Below are positions 1 to 6,045 of a stretch of 11,552 bases of DNA, in pieces. Source of the DNA: Nonlabens sp. (lineage in GTDB: Bacteria; Bacteroidota; Bacteroidia; Flavobacteriales; Flavobacteriaceae); the NCBI GenBank assembly GCA_023301395.1, contig JALZUY010000032.1, positions 1 to 11,552 on the forward strand. The letters are read 5' to 3'. Under the pieces are notes generated by a model that ran no database searches, was not told the origin of the DNA, and was given only the letters and a program-made list of their open reading frames with translations. Position 1 is the stretch's first letter; every line of letters starts with the position of its first letter. A program made the position numbers and the translations under genes.

Positions 1-1250
1 GAAAAAACCTTCTTCACTTCATCTACAAAATCTAATTTTTCCCATGTAAATAACTCCACTGTTTTCTCAACTCTACCATTATATGGAGATTCAAAAACAA
101 GAGTTTCTGTACGTGGCTCACGTCCCATGTGACCATAAGCTGCTGTTTCAGAATAAATAGGGTTTCTTAATTTCAATCTACGTTCTATAGCTGCAGGACG
201 CATATCAAATATTTGAGCCACCTTTCTAGAGATGTCACCATCCGTTAAATCAACAGTTGATGTTCCATAAGTATCTACGTGTATAGAAGTAGGTTCTACA
301 ACTCCTATCGCATATGATACTTGTACTAGAACCTCAGTAGCAAGACCAGCCGCAACTAGGTTTTTCGCCACGTGACGCGATGCATATGCAGCACTACGAT
401 CTACCTTAGAAGGATCTTTTCCAGAGAAGGCACCACCACCGTGAGCACCTTTGCCACCATAAGTATCTACGATAATCTTACGACCAGTAAGTCCAGTATC
501 ACCATGCGGTCCACCTATCACAAACTTCCCTGTTGGGTTAATGTGATACGTAATAGAATCATTAAAAAGTTTTTGGGCATAAGCTGGTAAATGCTTGATC
601 ACCCGTGGGATTAATATCTCCACAAGATCTTTTTTGATCTGTGCAAGCATCGTCTCGTCATCTTCATTAAAAGGGTCGTGCTGTGTAGAGATTACAATCG
701 CATCTATACGTTGTGGCACGTTATCATCACTATATTCAATGGTAACCTGTGACTTTGCATCAGGACGTAAATAGGTGATATCCTTCATCTCGCGGCGCAA
801 CTTAGCAAGCTCGATAAGGATCTTATGAGAAATGTCAAGTGCAAGTGGCATGTAATTATCAGTCTCTGCCGTTGCATAACCGAACATCATTCCTTGATCT
901 CCAGCGCCTTGCTCTTCTTTATTTTCACGGTCTACACCTTGATTGATATCTTGAGATTGCTCGTGTATTAAAGAAATAACACCACAGGAATCACCACTAA
1001 ACTGGTAAGCACCTTTAGTATAACCTATTTTGTTAACTACTTCACGTGCAATGTGTTGAGCATCTATGTAAGTATTAGATTTCACTTCACCGGCAAGAAT
1101 TACTTGACCAGTCGTTACCATAGTCTCACAGGCTACTTTTGATTCTGGATCAAAGGCTAGAAAATTATCTAATAATGCATCACTAATTTGATCAGCAACT
1201 TTATCTGGATGTCCTTCACTCACGGACTCACTTGTAAATAAATAAGGCAT
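1..1250 (-). CDS. metK: S-adenosylmethionine synthetase (methionine adenosyltransferase), 3' end cut by window
   Basis: Makes S-adenosylmethionine from methionine and ATP in the cytoplasm. Reading the minus strand from ATG at 1250 gives MPYLFTSESVSEGHPDK, with the family motif GHPDK at residues 13-17. GAGDQGMMFGYA lies at about 115-126 and the ATP/phosphate-loop motif GGGAFSGKD at about 271-279, followed by DPSKVDRSAAYASRH. All are hallmark MetK signatures. 416 full codons are visible and the frame is still open at base 1, ending in DEVKKVF. Flavobacterial MetK proteins are about 417-425 residues long, so only a few residues are missing. The start is fixed by the conserved N-terminus. The gene is transcribed away from the methionine operon and has a structured leader of about 160 nt, so feedback control is likely although the mechanism is not shown. 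Confidence 0.97.
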   Translation of the reverse strand, partial: MPYLFTSESVSEGHPDKVADQISDALLDNFLAFDPESKVACETMVTTGQVILAGEVKSNTYIDAQHIAREVVNKIGYTKGAYQFSGDSCGVISLIHEQSQDINQGVDRENKEEQGAGDQGMMFGYATAETDNYMPLALDISHKILIELAKLRREMKDITYLRPDAKSQVTIEYSDDNVPQRIDAIVISTQHDPFNEDDETMLAQIKKDLVEILIPRVIKHLPAYAQKLFNDSITYHINPTGKFVIGGPHGDTGLTGRKIIVDTYGGKGAHGGGAFSGKDPSKVDRSAAYASRHVAKNLVAAGLATEVLVQVSYAIGVVEPTSIHVDTYGTSTVDLTDGDISRKVAQIFDMRPAAIERRLKLRNPIYSETAAYGHMGREPRTETLVFESPYNGRVEKTVELFTWEKLDFVDEVKKVF

Positions 1251-1260
1251 ATTGTTGTTA

Positions 1261-1276
1261 CGCTTTTGCGAAAGCG
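1261..1276. repeat. Interspersed palindromic repeat, copy 1 (CGCTTTTGCGAAAGCG)
   Basis: Arms CGCTTT and AAAGCG flank a TGCG centre. This copy is non-coding and lies 10 bases upstream of the metK start, so it would form a hairpin in the metK leader close to the translation start. The same 16-mer occurs at 7490-7505, and 15 of its 16 bases occur at 3471-3485. All three have the same orientation on the plus strand. Confidence 0.8.
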
Positions 1277-1281
1277 AGGTT

Positions 1282-1317
1282 AAAAAAATCACTTTCGACA
1301 TTAATTAAACCGAAGAT
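1282..1317 (-). terminator. Terminator-like hairpin with U run in the metK leader
   Basis: Read on the minus strand, ATCTTCGG (1317-1310) can pair with TCGAA plus GAT (1298-1288) around a 3-nt bulge and one G-U pair. A run of seven T follows (1288-1282). The arrangement resembles a weak intrinsic terminator placed between the structured leader element and metK, as in a transcription attenuator. The stem is short and AT-rich, so its strength is uncertain. Confidence 0.4.
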
Positions 1318-1322
1318 AAAAA

Positions 1323-1396
1323 TGGCTGTATGCTTGCGCGGTACACTGTTTTAGCGTTTATGTTTTCTATTTTGAAAACGAGGTCGCAAGCAGCCA
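1323..1396 (-). ncRNA. Candidate structured leader RNA of metK (three-way junction, unrecognised class)
   Basis: Minus-strand bases form a closing helix: 1396-1392 (TGGCT) with 1327-1323 (AGCCA) and 1391-1385 (GCTTGCG) with 1338-1332 (CGCAAGC), 12 bp with a 4-nt bulge. Inside are helix P2, GTTTTC/GAAAAC (1379-1374 with 1367-1362), and helix P3, ACGCT/AGTGT (1357-1353 with 1347-1343). The middle pair of P3 is G-U on the minus strand but would be an A-C mismatch on the plus strand, which favours transcription toward metK. The position in the metK 5' UTR and the downstream terminator-like hairpin suggest a cis-regulatory RNA. The SAM-I hallmarks seen at 1635-1737 are absent. Ligand and class are unknown. 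Confidence 0.5.
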
Positions 1397-1419
1397 AATC
1401 TTTCCTCTTAATTGAATTA

Positions 1420-1427
1420 CAAAGATA
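1420..1427 (-). promoter_or_regulatory. Bacteroidetes -7 box for metK (TATCTTTG)
   Basis: The minus strand reads TATCTTTG, a perfect match to the Bacteroidetes -7 consensus TAnnTTTG. Transcription would start near 1413, about 17 nt before the structured leader. The nearest upstream TTG is 24 bases away (1454-1452), longer than the usual -33 spacing, so only the -7 element is well supported. Confidence 0.5.
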
Positions 1428-1547
1428 ATAAATTAACAAGTAGAAAAGAGTCAATCTTATAGCTTTATTAACTTATGGCATAAGAAAATCTGATGAGTTT
1501 TAATTTTTTTAATCACTTCAAGGTACTGGTAATAAGTTTCTTGCATA

Positions 1548-1555
1548 TAGGTTTG
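1548..1555 (+). promoter_or_regulatory. Possible -7 box for the metY operon (TAGGTTTG)
   Basis: TAGGTTTG matches TAnnTTTG and lies about 80 bases before the SAM-I aptamer, so a transcript from it would include the whole riboswitch. I see no good TTG element at the expected distance upstream, so this is tentative. Confidence 0.3.
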
Positions 1556-1634
1556 GTTTATTTTAATAGAAAAAGCTTGGTGTTCTCAAAAAGTTTTATG
1601 AATCTTTACGCAACGTTCATAACCATATTGAAAT

Positions 1635-1737
1635 TATCAAGAAAGGACGAGGGAACAGACCCATCGACTCCTTAGCAACCCTTAACACTCGTTAAGAAGG
1701 TGCTACATTCTGCTCATTAATTTGAGACGAGATGATA
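1635..1737 (+). ncRNA. SAM-I (S-box) riboswitch aptamer
   Basis: Binds S-adenosylmethionine and controls the methionine genes downstream. P1 is TATCA (1635-1639) with TGATA (1733-1737). P2 is AAGGA (1643-1647) with TCCTT (1669-1673), continued by CGA/TCG and GGG/CCC. The characteristic AGCAACC follows. P3 is CTTAAC/GTTAAG (1681-1686 with 1691-1696) and P4 is CTCA/TGAG (1713-1716 with 1723-1726). The P2 loop CAGA (1656-1659) is complementary to TCTG (1709-1712) after P3, which is the class-defining pseudoknot. The element sits 129 bases before metY. Confidence 0.93.
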
Positions 1738-1763
1738 CACATGTAAGTAGGTTATACTAACAA

Positions 1764-1863
1764 GTTTCTTTTTTGATTTTCTATCTAGGCATTTAGTCTG
1801 GACAGGAAGTGTTTTTTCAATTTGGTTTTGTTCTTAAATCAATTTTTTAATTAAAAAAGAAAC
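1764..1863 (+). promoter_or_regulatory. Candidate riboswitch expression platform: long complementary segments at the metY start
   Basis: Bases 1764-1778 (GTTTCTTTTTTGATT) can pair with 1849-1863 (AATTAAAAAAGAAAC) over 15 positions with one G-U pair, ending 3 nt before the metY ATG. A competing local pairing exists between 1826-1835 (TTTTGTTCTT) and 1857-1867 with one bulged base, which also covers the A of the ATG. The two pairings cannot form together. No intrinsic terminator is evident after the aptamer, so translational control is a reasonable inference. The caveat is that both segments are A/T-rich. Confidence 0.4.
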
Positions 1864-1866
1864 AAA

Positions 1867-3159
1867 ATGTCAAATCAAAAATTTTCAACAAACGCACTTC
1901 ATGCAGGTCATGATTTCAAGAACAATGGTGGAACACGAGCTGTACCACTTTATCAAAGCACTGCTTATGTTTTTAAAGACAGTGATCATGCGGCAAATCT
2001 TTTCTCCTTATCTGAACCTGGATATATTTACACTAGGATTAATAACCCTACGGTAGATGTACTAGAACAACGTCTCGCAGCACTCGAAGGTGGAATTGCG
2101 GCCGTAGCAACAGCCTCTGGAACTAGTGCTATTTCTACCACATTATTAACACTTTTAAGAGCTGGCGACCACATTATTGCGAGCAGTTCGTTATATGGTG
2201 GCACCTATAATCTATTATCGGTCACTTTACCTCGATTCGGAATTAAAACCACATTTGTAAACCCAAATGATGAGGATGCTTTTACCAATGCTTTACAAGA
2301 AAACACACGAGCGATTTTTGTAGAATCGCTAGGGAATCCTAAACTAGATGTGCTTGATTTAAAGAAAATAAGCGCTCAAGCCAGAGCATCTCGTGTGCCA
2401 TTAATTGTAGATAATACCGTCGCAACTCCTTATTTACTTAACCCAATTGCTTACGGAGCGGACATTGTCATTCACTCACTGACAAAGTATATCAACGGTA
2501 ATGGAACAGCACTAGGTGGCGTGATTATCGATGCAGGAAAATTTGACTGGACTAATGGGAAATTTCCAGAATTTACAGAACCTAGTGCAGGCTATCACGG
2601 CCTAGTTTATACCGACGTGCTTAAAGAGGCAAGTTTTATTGCTAAAGTACGTATCGAAGGGCTGCGAGATCTAGGTGGTGCAATTTCCCCATTTAACGCA
2701 TGGCAAATTATTCAAGGACTAGAAACTTTGAGTTTGAGGATTGAAAGACATTCACAAAATGCACTAGAACTAGCAAAATGGTTGCAAAATAGAGAAGAAG
2801 TGGAATGGGTGAATTATCCAGGACTTGAGGATAACGCTTATTATAATTTAGCTCAAGAATATTTACCTAAAGGTCAGAGTGGTATTGTGACCTTTGGTGT
2901 GAAAGGTGGATATGAAAGTGCTAAAAAGGTAGTTGATAATGCTAAGGTGTTTTCTTTACTGGCAAACATAGGTGATAGTAAATCTTTAATTATTCATCCT
3001 GCTAGTACTACACACCAGCAACTAGGTGATGCATCTCAATTGAGTACTGGAGTTACTAAAGATTTAATACGTCTATCGGTAGGGCTTGAAGATATTACCG
3101 ATTTACAAAAGGATCTTGAAGAGGCTTTTACAACCATTGATAAAGCAGTGTTTTCATAA
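1867..3159 (+). CDS. metY: O-acetylhomoserine sulfhydrylase (aminocarboxypropyltransferase), PLP-dependent
   Basis: A cytoplasmic enzyme that condenses O-acetylhomoserine with sulfide to give homocysteine, the direct-sulfhydrylation route to methionine. The 430 residues are a normal length for the family (Cys/Met metabolism PLP enzymes). Visible signatures are YTRINNPT (55-62), the PLP-stacking tyrosine in SSLYGGT (Y110), the aspartate of VDNTVATP (D182) that contacts the PLP ring nitrogen, and the PLP lysine in SLTKY (K207). The long insertion after K207 (GKFDWTNGKFPEF onward) is typical of the sulfhydrylase branch and argues against cystathionine gamma-synthase. It is the first gene after a SAM-I riboswitch. 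Its stop overlaps the start of metX (TAATG), so the two are probably translationally coupled. Expression should fall when SAM is abundant. Confidence 0.95.
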   Translation: MSNQKFSTNALHAGHDFKNNGGTRAVPLYQSTAYVFKDSDHAANLFSLSEPGYIYTRINNPTVDVLEQRLAALEGGIAAVATASGTSAISTTLLTLLRAGDHIIASSSLYGGTYNLLSVTLPRFGIKTTFVNPNDEDAFTNALQENTRAIFVESLGNPKLDVLDLKKISAQARASRVPLIVDNTVATPYLLNPIAYGADIVIHSLTKYINGNGTALGGVIIDAGKFDWTNGKFPEFTEPSAGYHGLVYTDVLKEASFIAKVRIEGLRDLGGAISPFNAWQIIQGLETLSLRIERHSQNALELAKWLQNREEVEWVNYPGLEDNAYYNLAQEYLPKGQSGIVTFGVKGGYESAKKVVDNAKVFSLLANIGDSKSLIIHPASTTHQQLGDASQLSTGVTKDLIRLSVGLEDITDLQKDLEEAFTTIDKAVFS

Positions 3160-4148
3160 TGAGTAATTCTTTGAAACATATTCATTTGCCCGATTTTGAA
3201 TTGTGTAGCGGTATAAAACAATCTATTAATGTTAGTTATCAGATTTTTGGGTGTCAGTTGCACACGGCACCCATAATTCTGGTGAACCATGCGCTTACGG
3301 GTAATTCGTCGGTAATAGATTGGTGGTCAGAAATTATAGGTTCTCAAAAAGCAATAGATACCGATAGGTATACGGTGATTGCTTTGGATATTCCAGGCAA
3401 CGGATTTGATGGAGAAGTGGAACATTTAATCTATAATTATCGAGATTGGATCTTAGAAGATGTAGCACATGCTTTTGCGAAAGCGTTACAACAGCTCAGA
3501 GTTTGTTATGTACATGCTGGCGTAGGTGGTAGTATAGGTGGTTGCCTGCTTTGGGAAATGACAGTGGCTTATCCAGAACTATTCGGTACCATAATTCCTA
3601 TTGCAGCTGACTGGAAAGCGACGGATTGGATTATGGCAAACTGCCATATTCAAGAACGCATACTTCTTCATTCTAAACAGCCCTTAGAAGATGCGCGCCA
3701 GCATGCCATGACTTTTTACAGAACTGCGCAAAGTTTGAGATATAAATTCAATCGTGAGAAAGAAGAAGGTTTTAAAGTAATAAACTGGCTCGATTACCAC
3801 GGTAAAAAACTTAAAGAAGGATTCACATTACCAGCTTATCATCTACTCAATCAATTACTTGCTAGCACAAATGCTGCAAGAGGTTGTGAGGATAATATCT
3901 TAAAAGCTCTTTCAAAAAGTGAATTAAAAATCAGGTTAATTGCAATTAATAGTGATGGGTTTTTTATAGCTCAAGAAGATCGAGAAACTTATCACTTATT
4001 AAAAAATTACAGAGATATTCAATATGATGAGATCCACAGCATTCATGGTCATGATGCTTTTCTTATAGAACACGATCAACTAGAAAAAATATTAAGAAAA
4101 AAGCTCAATGAAATAGAGCCACAAGCCTTACTTAAGGAATGTGTTTAA
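3159..4148 (+). CDS. metX: Homoserine O-acetyltransferase (alpha/beta-hydrolase fold)
   Basis: Predicted to transfer acetyl from acetyl-CoA to homoserine, supplying the substrate of the neighbouring MetY. The 329-residue protein has the MetX layout: the HALTGNS segment (44-50) near the oxyanion hole, nucleophile Ser125 in GVGGSIGGCL, Asp266 in INSDGFF and His298 in HGHDAFL, forming a complete triad. It is shorter than the roughly 350-380 residues of many MetX enzymes and GGSIGG replaces the common GGSMGG, so acetyl rather than succinyl specificity rests on family and on its pairing with metY. The start at 3159 overlaps the metY stop by one base. Residues 105-109 (AFAKA) are encoded by a copy of the palindromic repeat. 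A generic alpha/beta hydrolase is the alternative, made unlikely by the operon. Confidence 0.88.
   Translation: MSNSLKHIHLPDFELCSGIKQSINVSYQIFGCQLHTAPIILVNHALTGNSSVIDWWSEIIGSQKAIDTDRYTVIALDIPGNGFDGEVEHLIYNYRDWILEDVAHAFAKALQQLRVCYVHAGVGGSIGGCLLWEMTVAYPELFGTIIPIAADWKATDWIMANCHIQERILLHSKQPLEDARQHAMTFYRTAQSLRYKFNREKEEGFKVINWLDYHGKKLKEGFTLPAYHLLNQLLASTNAARGCEDNILKALSKSELKIRLIAINSDGFFIAQEDRETYHLLKNYRDIQYDEIHSIHGHDAFLIEHDQLEKILRKKLNEIEPQALLKECV
3471..3485. repeat. Interspersed palindromic repeat, copy 2, inside metX
   Basis: GCTTTTGCGAAAGCG is identical to 15 of the 16 bases of the copies at 1261-1276 and 7490-7505; only the first C is T here. It is read in frame as AFAKA (residues 105-109 of MetX), in the helix region before the nucleophile elbow. 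Confidence 0.75.
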
Positions 4149-4158
4149 AATAAAACAA

Positions 4159-5244
4159 ATGAAAACTATACACATATATTTATTCGGTTTAGGAAACGTA
4201 GGAAGTACTTTTATAAAACAAGTCCTAGAAAGCCATCATTTTTTTAAAGTAAATAAGGGAATAAATTTAAAAATAGTAGGTATCGCAAACAGTAGTAGGT
4301 TATTAACAGATGTAGATGGAATAAATGAGAATTGGGAGAAAATATTTGTATCAGTATCAGTAGATAGAGATCCAAATGCTTTTTATGAATTTGCTGCTAT
4401 CAATGATGAAGTACGAATTGCTGTAGACGCAACTGCCAGTAAAGAACTTTCGCTTTTTTATCCAGAACTTGTGCAGCATGGTTTCCATGTAGTTACCGCA
4501 AATAAAATAGCAAATACGTTGTCCCAAACCTTTTATGATGATCTACGTTCTTTATTAAAAGAACGAGAACTGTCATTTGAGTATGAAACTAATGTAGGCG
4601 CAGGATTACCTATTGTAGATACCGTACGTAATCTGCATGAAAGTGGTGAGCAATTGTTTGTAGTCAACGGTGTCTTCTCGGGCTCACTAGGTTATATTTT
4701 TAATCGTTTTTCTCAAGAGGATATACCTTTCTCAGACATAGTTTTAGATGCTCTCAGAAATGGCTATACTGAGCCCGATCCTAGAGAAGATCTATCTGGA
4801 AATGATGTGGCGAGAAAACTACTAGTGCTAGCACGTGAAGCTGGATTAAAATTAGAATTCACAGATATTAATATTGAAAATCTAGTAACTACAGAATTGC
4901 AAGTGGCATCCTTAAATCAATTTATGACAAACATTAAATCCTTAGATAAGCCATTACAACTGCGTAAGCTTCAACTAAAGCCAGATGAAGTGTTGAGGCA
5001 TTTAGGCAGATTAGACGCTGTGGATAAAACACTCAAAGTTTCATTAGAAGTAGTTAAAAAAGAAAGTCCAGCTGGCCAATTGCGAGGTAGCGATGGCTTC
5101 TTTGAGATTTATTCACAATCCTATGCTGCAAACCCATTAGTAATTAAAGGTGCTGGTGCTGGTAGAGAAGTTACTGCACGTGGCTTATTGTGTGATGTGA
5201 TAAAAATATCTTCTACTTTAAAAACTAGAGTGTATCACTTGTAA
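4159..5244 (+). CDS. hom: Homoserine dehydrogenase (no ACT domain)
   Basis: Reduces aspartate semialdehyde to homoserine with NAD(P)H, feeding MetX. The 361-residue protein has a Rossmann motif GLGNVG (10-15), TANK (113-116), ETNVGAGLPIVDT (143-155), GVFSGSLGYIFNR (171-183) and the substrate/catalytic stretch YTEPDPREDLSGNDVARK (203-220), where D216 and K220 match the catalytic Asp and Lys of known enzymes. It ends without the C-terminal ACT domain of the long bacterial form and resembles the dehydrogenase half of ThrA, so threonine feedback is not evident. I chose ATG at 4159, 10 bases after the metX stop. An upstream GTG at 4141 would overlap metX and add six residues with no family support. 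As the third operon gene it probably supplies homoserine dedicated to methionine under SAM-I control. Confidence 0.92.
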   Translation: MKTIHIYLFGLGNVGSTFIKQVLESHHFFKVNKGINLKIVGIANSSRLLTDVDGINENWEKIFVSVSVDRDPNAFYEFAAINDEVRIAVDATASKELSLFYPELVQHGFHVVTANKIANTLSQTFYDDLRSLLKERELSFEYETNVGAGLPIVDTVRNLHESGEQLFVVNGVFSGSLGYIFNRFSQEDIPFSDIVLDALRNGYTEPDPREDLSGNDVARKLLVLAREAGLKLEFTDINIENLVTTELQVASLNQFMTNIKSLDKPLQLRKLQLKPDEVLRHLGRLDAVDKTLKVSLEVVKKESPAGQLRGSDGFFEIYSQSYAANPLVIKGAGAGREVTARGLLCDVIKISSTLKTRVYHL

Positions 5245-5285
5245 TCTTTTTAGAAATGTCTAATCTTTTATGTATACATTTGAGC

Positions 5286-5696
5286 ATGCTATCACGTAAA
5301 ACTAAATATGGAATTAAGGCATTAACTTATCTAGCACGATTGGATAATAACGATCCTGTATCCATAAGCACTATTGCAGATGCTGAGAATGTTCCACATA
5401 AATTTCTAGAGGCCATTCTTTTAGAATTACGTAAAAATAGTATTCTAGGCTCCAGGAAAGGTAAAGGTGGTGGCTATTATTTAATGCAATCTCCTGGTGT
5501 AGTGCGCATGTCTACAGTTCATCGCATTCTTGAAGGTCCTATTGCAATGGTGCCTTGTGTAAGTCTTAATTTTTATGAAAAATGCGATGATTGTAAGGAT
5601 GAAGAAAGCTGTGCAGTTAATAAATTAATGATACAAGTACGCGATAATACGTTAGCAATTCTTGAAAATCAAACACTAAAAGACTTGATTAAATAA
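5286..5696 (+). CDS. Rrf2-family transcriptional regulator with IscR-like cysteine cluster
   Basis: A 136-residue DNA-binding regulator of the Rrf2 family (IscR, CymR, NsrR relatives). It opens with MLSRKTKYGIKALTYLA, the usual family N-terminus, which favours ATG at 5286 over an in-frame ATG 30 bases earlier. A winged helix-turn-helix follows (about 27-55), then the wing motif GKGGGYYL (59-66). Cysteines C91, C100, C103 and C109 lie in a PC-x8-C-x2-C-x5-C cluster, likely ligands for an Fe-S cluster, so it may sense iron-sulfur, redox or sulfur status. It starts 41 bases after hom on the same strand and could be read through from the methionine operon. Its likely targets are the structured gap just downstream and possibly sulfur genes elsewhere. 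Specific targets are inference. Confidence 0.9.
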   Translation: MLSRKTKYGIKALTYLARLDNNDPVSISTIADAENVPHKFLEAILLELRKNSILGSRKGKGGGYYLMQSPGVVRMSTVHRILEGPIAMVPCVSLNFYEKCDDCKDEESCAVNKLMIQVRDNTLAILENQTLKDLIK

Positions 5697-5710
5697 TTTT
5701 TTTAAATTTC

Positions 5711-5739
5711 ATACCCTACAAAGCTTATAGGATAGGTAT
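5711..5739 (+). terminator. Possible weak terminator after the Rrf2 gene
   Basis: ATACC (5711-5715) can pair with GGTAT (5735-5739), with CTA/TAG pairing inside. A T/A-rich tract follows from 5739. The stem is short and interrupted, so the call is weak. Confidence 0.25.
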
Positions 5740-5786
5740 TTTATATATATTAGTATTATTATTTTATAATAATGTTAGTTTTGGAT

Positions 5787-5865
5787 AGGTCATACTACAA
5801 CACGAGTTTTATATAATTTGATTAGGCTGTTTTCAAATTATTTTAATAAACTCGTGTTGAGACCT
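5787..5865. repeat. Long nested inverted repeat (hairpin or operator/MITE-like element)
   Basis: Three nested arm pairs share one axis: AGGTC/GACCT (5787-5791 with 5861-5865), CAACACGAGTTT/AAACTCGTGTTG (5798-5809 with 5848-5859, 12 perfect bp) and ATAATTTGA/TCAAATTAT (5813-5821 with 5833-5841). The apical loop is 5822-5832. It lacks a trailing T run on either side, so a simple intrinsic terminator is unlikely. Confidence 0.75.
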
Positions 5866-5972
5866 TTCAGATTTTAAACTGATTTAAGCCTGTTTATTAT
5901 TACTTTTTTAATCGACTATTCCATTAAAGTAATATTTCTATATTTTTTACAATTCAATTCCCACCTAACTTC

Positions 5973-6011
5973 TTGTTTACAACCTTTTTGATGCCGACCT
6001 TTGCATAGGTC
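5973..6011 (+). promoter_or_regulatory. Possible promoter with overlapping operator for the reductase-ferredoxin pair
   Basis: TTG (5973-5975) is followed after 20 bases by GACCTTTG (5996-6003), which matches the Bacteroidetes -7 box TAnnTTTG except for its first base. The -7 box is the left half of an inverted repeat GACCT-N6-AGGTC (5996-6011). This placement fits a repressor site, possibly for the adjacent Rrf2 protein. Confidence 0.35.
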
Positions 6012-6045
6012 AATTGTTTGGCTCTAAAGTTGGTAGTAAACAGAT

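Larger units (their letters stand above)
1251..1866. other. Divergent intergenic region between metK and metY
   Basis: This 616-bp gap has no supportable gene. From left to right it holds a palindromic repeat (1261-1276), a terminator-like hairpin and a three-way-junction RNA candidate read toward metK, a -7 promoter box for metK (1420-1427), a possible -7 box for the metY operon (1548-1555), a SAM-I riboswitch (1635-1737) and an AT-rich metY leader with long complementary segments. Each is listed separately. Confidence 0.85.
5697..6045. other. Structured intergenic gap between the Rrf2 gene and the reductase
   Basis: A 349-bp AT-rich gap with no credible gene. It contains a weak hairpin just after the Rrf2 gene (5711-5739), a long nested inverted repeat (5787-5865) and a promoter-like site with a small inverted repeat (5973-6011). 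The octamer GGATAGGT occurs twice (5730-5737, 5783-5790), and ATAGGTCA occurs at 5785-5792 and 6005-6012. Confidence 0.7.

Noticed and set aside
372..590. Plus-strand reading frame of 72 codons
   Set aside because: It lies antisense to highly conserved metK coding sequence and its translation has no family character.
1323..1396. tRNA-like appearance of the metK leader element (helix pairs, minus-strand end in CCA)
   Set aside because: No T-loop GTTCRA sequence, no anticodon arm and a bulged closing helix. It does not fit a tRNA.
1493..1675. Plus-strand reading frame of 60 codons upstream of metY
   Set aside because: Its 3' part is the conserved core of the SAM-I riboswitch, and its composition is that of translated AT-rich non-coding DNA.
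3036..3290. Minus-strand frame across the metY/metX junction
   Set aside because: Shadow of two well-supported genes on the opposite strand.
4141..4158. GTG start for homoserine dehydrogenase
   Set aside because: It would overlap metX and add residues outside the family. ATG at 4159 directly precedes the Rossmann strand.
5275..5282. TACATTTG as a -7 box for the Rrf2 gene
   Set aside because: Matches the consensus but the start site would fall on or after the ATG at 5286, and no -33 TTG is present.
5256..5285. Earlier ATG for the Rrf2 gene
   Set aside because: Adds ten residues before the standard MLSRKTKY family N-terminus.
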